Of a stretch of DNA of 15,004 bases, positions 4,989-11,406 are shown piece by piece (position 1 is the stretch's first letter; each line of letters opens with the position of its first letter). Location: the NCBI GenBank assembly GCA_030628225.1, contig DAOVRJ010000030.1, positions 1-15,004 on the forward strand, written 5' to 3'. The DNA comes from Candidatus Zixiibacteriota bacterium (GTDB lineage: Bacteria > SM23-81). The translations under genes were made by a program, and so were the position numbers. The notes beneath the pieces are model-generated. The model was not told where the DNA came from and did not search any database. It saw only the letters and a list, made by a program, of their open reading frames with translations.

Positions 4989-7937
4989 TCAAGGGTTGAA
5001 ATCGAAGCGCAGGCCCAGACGGATCTGCCTGGGCGTTCCCCAGTTATACGGATGATCGATGTAGGCACGGTACAGATCCTCCGCCGGCTCCCCACCGTTG
5101 TTGGCGATCCAATTCTGGCCTTCGGAGGTGCTCAGCCAGCCATTGTCGTCGGGAACCCCGGTGGCCTCGTAGATGCCCATGTAATCGGTAGCGCCGATGC
5201 TCAGACCGTAATTGAAGCGGTCGTTCTTGCGGTTGAAGGGGTTATCCGTGCCCAGCAGATTGATGACCCATACGTAGGCATCAAAGGTGACACCGACGAA
5301 GTTGAAAGACTTGTTCATTTTCATATCCAACTGTTGGGTCCAGTCGGTGTATGACGAGTTGATGGCCGCCACCGGGAAGGCCGTGCTGAAACGGGCCTGG
5401 AAGATGGTATCGCCAATTCTTTTCTGCGTGTATGGCAGACCACTGCCGAAAGACCAGTACAGGTTCAGGCCCATATTTCTAAACACCGGCCCATCGTCCG
5501 GCTTGCCGCGGATGTCCAGGTTGACCGATCCGGTGTGTCTCTGATCGAAATCCAGCGGGGCCACAAAGGTGGGATAGTACTCGGTGCCGATCCAGGTGAC
5601 GAAGAAATTGCCCCCGGATGTGGAGCCTGTGCCGCCGGCAAACTGCAGCGTGTAGCCGGCGTGAGCCGAAATCCGGTCTGTCCGGCGAAGATCGTAGCTG
5701 ATGCTGAAACCCTTTACCGACCCGTAATCCCCATTCTGATACTGAGGATAGGTGTTGGGGCTGGCCTCGTAGCGGTTACGCAAAACGATCAGATCCCGGA
5801 TCTCCTTGTAAAAAGCGGAGATGTCCAGAGCAGCGTTCTCGCCTAACTGCTGACTGAGGCCGACCTCGTACTGGGTGGTCTTGGTGGGCCTCAGATCCGG
5901 GTTGCCGATATCCACCTGGTTACCCTGCAGGATCTGGCCGGCCAGGTAATCCCATCCGGTGTACAGGAAGGATAACTGCGGCTGCTGGACGAACCGGCCA
6001 TACTGGGCGTGGAAGACGGTCCGGTCGGTGACCGGGAAGCCGATGCCGATCCTGGGGCTGAAACTGTGCTGGGCCTCGGTGTCCACCAACTGGTCCATCT
6101 CGATAAAACCATCCTCGTCAAGGGGAATATCGTAGGGATCTTTCAGCTTCTTATCGTTGGCGTTCATCATGTCCCAGCGCAGACCGATGTTGAGCACCAG
6201 GTCGGAGATCTCCACTTTATCCTGGAAATAAGCCGAGGCGATGATCGGGTGCTTGGCACCATCGTCGCCATCGTCCAGTGTGGCATCCGGATCCACCGGG
6301 TCACCGCCATCTCCGAAGTAAATGGGGTAGCCGAAATTGTCCGTGTAACCAGCGCGATAAGCGGCCCTGGGGTCCAGCCCGGGGTTGTCGGCCAGAGTTC
6401 CAGCGATCTGCATGGGCCTGGTCACGGAGTAGCGCCTCAAGGTGTTATAACGGTACTCAAAGCCGACTTTGAGCTCATGAATGTTCTTCACCTCGCTGGT
6501 CACATCGAACTTGATCCCCATGGAGGTGGAGCGGTTCAGGTAATAATCATCGAACACGCTGACAGAGTCGAAGATCCCCGATCCGAAGCGGTATGGATCG
6601 CCGGGGTTGGTCCCATCCATCACCAGAAAGGGCACGATGATGTCGTTGTCGTTCCAGTCAGACAAATCGCCATAGTCGGCGATGTTGCGGCCCAGAACCC
6701 CATCAGCCCGCTCGGTGCCGTGGGCGTGATAGCTGATGGTGGCAGTGTAAAAGGTGCGGGGATTGACGGCATGGGTGATTTTCCCATAAGTGGAGTAGGA
6801 GAACTCCTCATCGGTGGGATAATGGTTCATGGCCTCTTCCATGAGGGAGCGGTGTTGAGAATACTCTCTGTAATCAGAAGACCAGTAGTTCCCACCGACC
6901 TTGAACTGCAAGGGCTTCGCATCCAAAAGGAAATTGCCGTTGAACATCCACTCGCTTTCCGAGTTGTGGGGCAATGGCCCCGTCTCCGTGCCAATCTCGG
7001 CCACACCGGCGCTGTCGCCGATATCGACCAGAAAAGGATGCTTGCCCACTGTGGGCCGGCGGTCCTGAAGGAAACGCCGCTCGCCGGTTGCAAAGAACCT
7101 CAGCTTTTCGCCCAGCCCGGGGACCGGACCGCTTAAACCCATATTGTAGATATTATAACCGTAAGAGTAAGCCCCCAGATCCTCGTTTTCAGCACTGAGC
7201 CAGCTGTCGGTGATCACTTCGCCATTGATGTTGTAGGTCGGCCGTCCGATCTTGGTGCTGGTCTGGACCACGCCGGAGTTGGCAAAGCCGTATTCGGCGT
7301 TGAAACCTCCGGCCTGGTATGAGATCTCCTCCACCGAGTTGATGGGTACGTCTCCCATCCGCTCTCCAGTGCGCAGATCGTTCACGTACACGCCATCTAC
7401 ATAATAGGCGATCTCATCCTGTCGCCCGCCGCGCACGTGCATGGCCTCTCCCACCCTAACAACTCCAGGCTGAGTTGCCACCACAGATGAATAATCCCTC
7501 ATGGGCAGGTTTTGGAAATCTTCCAGGCGTAAAATGCGCGTGGCGTTAGTGACGTTGCGGTCCACCAGAGGCCGGGCGGCCGTAACCACTACCACTTGGC
7601 CTTCTATAACGGTTTCCTCCATAGCAACATCTTGGATGGTGGTGAGGTTAACGTTCACGATGACATTCTCAATCCGGGTAGTCTTATACCCCACCACGCT
7701 CACGGCCATGGTGTATCTGCTTGGCGGGACATTCATGATAAAGAACCTCCCGTCCATACCACTGGCCGCACCCATGGTGGTTCCCTCCAGGATAACGTTG
7801 GCGCCCACCATGGGATCACCGGTTCTGGCGTCGCTGACAATGCCCATGATCTTCCCTGTGTCGCCGGCCAATGCTAAGCAGGGAAGCAAAAAACCAAGGA
7901 TCAGGACACCTACCAACGGTGCAAATTTTCTGATCAT
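4989..7937 (-). CDS. TonB-dependent receptor with carboxypeptidase-regulatory-like N-terminal domain
   Basis: A 982-residue outer-membrane receptor and first gene of the operon. The signal peptide ends near ALA|G (24|25). Residues about 26-108 form a carboxypeptidase-regulatory-like/CNA-B-type beta-sandwich (GIVSDARTGDPMVGANVILEG, then SGMDGRFFIMNVP and SVVGYKT), as in SusC-like receptors. The plug domain spans about 118-230: VVVTAARP, LPMRDYSSVVATQPGVV, MHVRGGRQDEIAYYVDGVYV, then AEYGFANSGVVQTSTKIG. The rest is a beta-barrel with abundant aromatic strand ends (FSPRIGIGFPVTDRTVFHAQYG) and a C-terminus RLGLRFDFNP. Such receptors import a ligand with energy from TonB-ExbBD; the substrate is not visible. 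It shows no clear SusC-type length or motif, and no SusD lipoprotein follows. A longer start ten codons upstream has no ribosome site, whereas AAGGGGGA stands seven bases before the chosen ATG. Confidence 0.92.
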   Translation of the reverse strand: MIRKFAPLVGVLILGFLLPCLALAGDTGKIMGIVSDARTGDPMVGANVILEGTTMGAASGMDGRFFIMNVPPSRYTMAVSVVGYKTTRIENVIVNVNLTTIQDVAMEETVIEGQVVVVTAARPLVDRNVTNATRILRLEDFQNLPMRDYSSVVATQPGVVRVGEAMHVRGGRQDEIAYYVDGVYVNDLRTGERMGDVPINSVEEISYQAGGFNAEYGFANSGVVQTSTKIGRPTYNINGEVITDSWLSAENEDLGAYSYGYNIYNMGLSGPVPGLGEKLRFFATGERRFLQDRRPTVGKHPFLVDIGDSAGVAEIGTETGPLPHNSESEWMFNGNFLLDAKPLQFKVGGNYWSSDYREYSQHRSLMEEAMNHYPTDEEFSYSTYGKITHAVNPRTFYTATISYHAHGTERADGVLGRNIADYGDLSDWNDNDIIVPFLVMDGTNPGDPYRFGSGIFDSVSVFDDYYLNRSTSMGIKFDVTSEVKNIHELKVGFEYRYNTLRRYSVTRPMQIAGTLADNPGLDPRAAYRAGYTDNFGYPIYFGDGGDPVDPDATLDDGDDGAKHPIIASAYFQDKVEISDLVLNIGLRWDMMNANDKKLKDPYDIPLDEDGFIEMDQLVDTEAQHSFSPRIGIGFPVTDRTVFHAQYGRFVQQPQLSFLYTGWDYLAGQILQGNQVDIGNPDLRPTKTTQYEVGLSQQLGENAALDISAFYKEIRDLIVLRNRYEASPNTYPQYQNGDYGSVKGFSISYDLRRTDRISAHAGYTLQFAGGTGSTSGGNFFVTWIGTEYYPTFVAPLDFDQRHTGSVNLDIRGKPDDGPVFRNMGLNLYWSFGSGLPYTQKRIGDTIFQARFSTAFPVAAINSSYTDWTQQLDMKMNKSFNFVGVTFDAYVWVINLLGTDNPFNRKNDRFNYGLSIGATDYMGIYEATGVPDDNGWLSTSEGQNWIANNGGEPAEDLYRAYIDHPYNWGTPRQIRLGLRFDFNP

Positions 7938-7944
7938 GAGATAA

Positions 7945-7952
7945 TCCCCCTT
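7945..7952 (-). promoter_or_regulatory. Ribosome binding site deciding the receptor start
   Basis: Minus-strand AAGGGGGA is seven bases before the ATG at 7937. It lies inside the alternative longer reading frame that begins at 7967 and favours the shorter start, which also gives a normal signal peptide (MIRKF...). Confidence 0.7.
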
Positions 7953-8122
7953 ATTATCGACCATCAATAAAGATCAAGATGGCCATGATGTGAGCTCGTG
8001 CCCACGAATCTCAGCAAGTATCTTTCTCCGAGTCACCACCTCCTTCTGTTTCTCATTTTCAGCCTATTTTCTATTACGACTGTGAGCCCTTGTCGTCAGT
8101 ACAACGAATAGCTGCAAACGAT

Positions 8123-8150
8123 AAAGTAATATTTATAATGAGATTGTCAA
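8123..8150 (-). promoter_or_regulatory. Candidate proximal promoter of the receptor operon
   Basis: Minus-strand TTGACA (8150-8145) is a perfect -35 hexamer, followed after 16 bases by TACTTT (8128-8123), a weak -10 match. A leader of about 180 bases to the ATG at 7937 would result. The call rests mainly on the -35 element and the AT-rich setting. Confidence 0.3.
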
Positions 8151-8282
8151 GAAAAAACTTTACTACAATACACCCCACCTCTCTCTTTAGAGCGAGGAAA
8201 TTCCAGCTTGGCAAACGATCTTTAGCCTCAAAGTTGTCTGCTACACACTATCTGGTGGCCGTATATAGTAACAACTACCAGA

Positions 8283-8310
8283 AATCTACACCTTTTTGGT
8301 CCATTGTCAA
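8283..8310 (-). promoter_or_regulatory. Candidate distal promoter of the receptor operon
   Basis: Minus-strand TTGACA (8310-8305), 16 bases, then TAGATT (8288-8283), four of six matches to TATAAT. The run TAGATTTC also resembles the TAnnTTTG -7 element known from Bacteroidetes. The leader would be about 340 bases. Its -35 shares the sequence ATTGTCAAGA (plus strand) with the proximal candidate at 8123-8150. Confidence 0.35.
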
Positions 8311-8365
8311 GATAATTTTTTGTTTACTGCAATTTTTTTTGAGTGTTGCCGAGATGAAAAATCCC

Positions 8366-8394
8366 TTGCCTTGCTCTATTCCATTTTGTAATTT
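8366..8394 (+). promoter_or_regulatory. Candidate promoter of the PpiD-like gene
   Basis: TTGCCT (8366-8371), a 17-base spacer and TAATTT (8389-8394). Both hexamers are imperfect, but spacing is ideal and the expected start near 8401 gives a leader of about 45 bases before ATG 8446. Confidence 0.3.
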
Positions 8395-8445
8395 AATTAA
8401 ATTCGAACTTAACCCTCACATGAAAATGGGAAAAGGAGCACACAC

Positions 8446-10242
8446 ATGCTTAAAACCATGCGTCAAAACACGAAACTTATCCTGTGGATCATCCTGATCG
8501 CCTTTGTGGGAACGATCATCTTCGCCTGGGGCATGAACGTAACAGGGATGAAAAAGCGCCCGCGAGAAATAGTGGGTGTGATCAACAGTCAGAAGATCTC
8601 TTTTCAGCTGTTTCATAGTACTCTTCAGAAAATGCACACCCAGGCGCGAGAACGCTCGGGCCAGGAACTGGATGCGGAGGCCTCGCGCCGGCTGCGCGAT
8701 GAAATCTGGAATGAAATGGTCAAGCAAATCTTGTTGGCGGAGGAGGTGGAGAAAAGAAAACTTCAGGCCACAGACGAGGAACTGCTCTATTACATCCAGC
8801 ACAACCCGCCGCCTTTTATTCTGAACAACGAGAGTCTGCAGACAGATAGGAAATTTGATCCCCAGAAGTACGCGGCGATACTGGCTGACCCCAGATACGA
8901 TTGGACATTTCTGGAGAACCAATATCGAGCGATGATTCCATTGCAGAAACTGCAGAGCATGATTGCAGCCACCGTTAGGGTCACCGACGCAGAGGTGTTG
9001 AACGAGTATAAGGCCAAAAATGAAATGGTCCAGACACGCTATGTGGCCTTTCTGCCGAAGAATTTTAAGGTCAATCAGGCCAAGATTACCGGGGAGGAAA
9101 TCGGCCAATATTTTGACGAACACCGGGAGGATTATCACCAGCCGCGCAAGGCCAATCTGGATTACGTGTTCCTGGAGAAAATTCCCACTCAGGCAGATAA
9201 GGACAGCAGTCGGGCGGATATCGAAGCCATCAGAGAGAGAATTATGATGGGCGAGGATTTCGCTGAGATGGCCGAGGCTTTTTCCCACGGGCCTTCTGCC
9301 AAGGAAGGTGGAGATCTGGGGTTCTTTGGCCGGGGAGTCATGGACAGCGTTTTCGAGGCCACGGCCTTTGCCCTCCAAGAGGGAGAAATATCAGTTCCGG
9401 TCCGCACCACCTTTGGCTGGCACATCATCAAGCTGGAGGAAAGGCAAGGCCAGGGCAGTAAAGAGGAGGTGCACGCACGACACATTCTGCTGGAAGTCCG
9501 TCCCAGCTATGAAACGCTGCAGGCCCTTATAGCTCAAGTCAACGATCTGGTTGAGAAGGCCAATGAGATCGGGTTAGAGAAGGCCGCCCAGGCGGCGGAC
9601 TTAGTAGTCAAACAAACGGGTCTTTTCCCGGAGGGCAGCAGATTCGTGCCCGGACTAAGCAGGGCCAACAGAGCCTCCCGGTTTGCCTTTTCGGAGAAGC
9701 CGGGAAAAATCGGTGGCCCCTTCGAAAACGAGAGCGGATTCTATGTGATCTCCATCCGGGAACAACGGGAATCCGGGGTACCCCTGTTGGAGGAAATCAA
9801 GGCGCAGGTCAAATCAGACCTGGTTCGCCAAAAGCAAAGCCAACTGGCTCTGGAAAAAGCTACGGATTTTGAACATCGCCTCCATGAAAACTTGACTCTT
9901 GATGAAGGAGCCCAAGAGACCTCCCTCACCGTGGAGGAGACGAAACTCTTTGCTCGCCAGGACTATGTTCCCAATATTGGTCTGGCCAACGAGTTTGTGG
10001 GAACGGCTTTTGGACTCTCGGAGGGTGAAACCAGCGGCATGGTGGAGACCAATCGCGGATACTACTTCCTGCAGGTGGTGGCTGGAGAGGATATAGAGCT
10101 GGATCAATACGAGGAACAGAAAGAAGCCTTGAAACTGGATCTGCTTAGAAAAAAGCAAAATCAGGCTTTCGGAGACTGGTTTGAGGGCGTAAAAAAACAG
10201 GCCAAAATAGAGGACTATCGCAACGACTTCTACGAAGGATAG
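8446..10242 (+). CDS. ppiD: PpiD/SurA-like membrane-anchored peptidyl-prolyl cis-trans isomerase (periplasmic chaperone)
   Basis: A 598-residue protein with the PpiD plan: a short cytoplasmic N-terminus, one transmembrane anchor at about 10-29 (LILWIILIAFVGTIIFAWGM), a SurA-N-type chaperone region at about 40-190 (GVINSQKISFQLF, then RRLRDEIWNEMVKQILLAEE), and a parvulin-type domain at about 234-333 (EDFAEMAEAFSHGPSAKEGGDLGFFGRG, then TTFGWHIIKLEER). A second parvulin-like segment starts with canonical EVHARHILLEV (341-351) but lacks the GGDLG core. A third echo, VGTAFGLSEGETSGMVETNRGYYFLQVV, lies at about 518-545. E. coli PpiD has 623 residues and helps newly exported proteins fold near the Sec translocon. 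Whether this protein isomerises prolines is uncertain, as the first domain lacks the usual N-terminal histidine motif. AAAGGAG lies seven bases before the ATG. It is transcribed divergently from the receptor operon and convergently with the BamB-like gene. Confidence 0.88.
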   Translation: MLKTMRQNTKLILWIILIAFVGTIIFAWGMNVTGMKKRPREIVGVINSQKISFQLFHSTLQKMHTQARERSGQELDAEASRRLRDEIWNEMVKQILLAEEVEKRKLQATDEELLYYIQHNPPPFILNNESLQTDRKFDPQKYAAILADPRYDWTFLENQYRAMIPLQKLQSMIAATVRVTDAEVLNEYKAKNEMVQTRYVAFLPKNFKVNQAKITGEEIGQYFDEHREDYHQPRKANLDYVFLEKIPTQADKDSSRADIEAIRERIMMGEDFAEMAEAFSHGPSAKEGGDLGFFGRGVMDSVFEATAFALQEGEISVPVRTTFGWHIIKLEERQGQGSKEEVHARHILLEVRPSYETLQALIAQVNDLVEKANEIGLEKAAQAADLVVKQTGLFPEGSRFVPGLSRANRASRFAFSEKPGKIGGPFENESGFYVISIREQRESGVPLLEEIKAQVKSDLVRQKQSQLALEKATDFEHRLHENLTLDEGAQETSLTVEETKLFARQDYVPNIGLANEFVGTAFGLSEGETSGMVETNRGYYFLQVVAGEDIELDQYEEQKEALKLDLLRKKQNQAFGDWFEGVKKQAKIEDYRNDFYEG

Positions 10243-10243
10243 C

Positions 10244-11398
10244 CTACTTTATGGCGGATGAATCCTCTGCTCCCTCCCCGAATGCATACATGTAGCCATC
10301 CATGGAGCCGACGAAGATCTGTCCCTGCCAGGCCACGGGGGATGAAACAATGGCCCTCCCGGCGTGATAGCTCCACCTGAGCTCACCGGTTTCACCATCC
10401 AGGGCGTAAAGCGTTCCATCGCTGGCACCGAAGATAACCAGCTCATAGCTGGTCAAAGGTGAACTGGGGATGGCGTTTTCCACCGTAAAGCACCACTTCA
10501 GCCTTCCGCTAGTGGCATCCAGCGCGCACAACTTGCCGTCATCAAACCCCACATACACCCTTCCGTTCCCCATGGCCGGCGAACCGGACAGCCCACCCTC
10601 CCCCTGATACGACCACATCACCTCCCCTTGCTCTCCCCTCAGAGCGTAGACCTTCCCCTCGAAGGAACCCACATAGACGCATCCCTCATGGGCAACGGGC
10701 GACCACCAGATGGCTCCGGCCAGCTGCCGCCGCCAGACCTCCCGACCACTCTCGGCCTTCAGGGCATAGAGGAAACCATCGTCCGAGCCAAGGTAGACCA
10801 TCTCTCCGTCAACTGCGGCCGGTGAGTTCACCCGCCCCCCCGTCTGAAACCACCACAACTCGCTCCCATCCTCCGCAGATAACGCGTGAAAACTGCCTGA
10901 TCCGGAGCTGACGAACACCATCTGGCGAGCCAGGGTCAACGATGCCGAGATATCGCCGATCTCCGCTTTCCAGCGCATGTCCCCGGTGTCCAAATCCACG
11001 GCGTATATAGTATCATCACCAAACTCCGTCCCAAAATAAACGGTCTGCCCTGCCATTGCCGGCGAAGAGGAAATGCTGGACTTTAGTTTGAGAGATCCCT
11101 GCAGCTGCCCATCCATGACCGAAAGGAGGTAAAACCTCTTGTCCAGTGAACCGAAGCAGACCGCACCACCCATCACCACCGGCGAGGAAACAATAGGACC
11201 CCTGGCGCGGAATTGCCATAAAAGCTCAAGGGGAAGGTGGAGTTGGCCGGAGTAAAAACCGGTATGCCCGCTGTTCCCGCCGAGCATGGACCAGCCCCCA
11301 TCGGGCTGAAAACCATCGGGAAGACGAAGATGTGCCCGGCAGGAAAAACAGCAAGCAGCCGTCATTACGGCAAGAGCTGTGAGTAATCGCAGCTTCAT
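10244..11398 (-). CDS. BamB-like PQQ-type eight-bladed beta-propeller lipoprotein
   Basis: A 384-residue protein. Residues 1-20 form a signal sequence rich in cysteine (MTAACCFSC); TAAC at 13-16 is the best lipobox, though not ideal. From residue about 58 to the end, eight repeats of roughly 40 residues follow the PQQ-propeller pattern SSP...VYVGS-DG-LYALD--TG---W, with the small-residue-proline element near residues 71, 111, 191, 232, 273, 313 and 352 and a degenerate one near 151. The last repeat lacks its outer strand, which the N-terminal LELLWQF segment could supply as a closing strand. Eight blades match BamB, the lipoprotein that supports BamA in outer-membrane protein assembly. No catalytic dehydrogenase residues were recognised. 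The gene begins eight bases after the stop of the Omp85 fusion gene, supporting joint transcription and function. A start seven codons upstream would overlap that gene and adds nothing signal-like, so it was not used. The ribosome site is weak (GAGACG). Confidence 0.8.
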   Translation of the reverse strand: MKLRLLTALAVMTAACCFSCRAHLRLPDGFQPDGGWSMLGGNSGHTGFYSGQLHLPLELLWQFRARGPIVSSPVVMGGAVCFGSLDKRFYLLSVMDGQLQGSLKLKSSISSSPAMAGQTVYFGTEFGDDTIYAVDLDTGDMRWKAEIGDISASLTLARQMVFVSSGSGSFHALSAEDGSELWWFQTGGRVNSPAAVDGEMVYLGSDDGFLYALKAESGREVWRRQLAGAIWWSPVAHEGCVYVGSFEGKVYALRGEQGEVMWSYQGEGGLSGSPAMGNGRVYVGFDDGKLCALDATSGRLKWCFTVENAIPSSPLTSYELVIFGASDGTLYALDGETGELRWSYHAGRAIVSSPVAWQGQIFVGSMDGYMYAFGEGAEDSSAIK

Positions 11399-11406
11399 TT
11401 TTCGTC

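Larger units (their letters stand above)
7938..8445. other. AT-rich divergent intergenic region
   Basis: These 508 bases separate the leftward receptor operon from the rightward PpiD-like gene and are noticeably AT-rich, with several A/T runs. They hold the two candidate leftward promoters and one rightward candidate listed separately, plus an isolated perfect Shine-Dalgarno-like run, AAGGAGGTGGTGA, on the minus strand at 8045-8033. The only open frame of any length (8090-8497, plus) has no ribosome site, unremarkable content and overlaps the real start at 8446, so it was not called. No RNA gene was recognised. Confidence 0.65.

Noticed and set aside
6009-7136. 375-codon open frame on the plus strand
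   Set aside because: Antisense shadow of the TonB-dependent receptor, with biased composition and no recognisable motif.
8090-8497. 135-codon plus-strand frame in the divergent intergenic region
   Set aside because: No ribosome site, composition of random AT-rich sequence, and an overlap of 52 bases with the well-supported start of the PpiD-like gene.
8416-9378. 320-codon open frame on the minus strand
   Set aside because: It lies opposite the PpiD-like gene and would overlap its promoter. The sense strand has a membrane anchor, parvulin motifs and a ribosome site; this frame has none.
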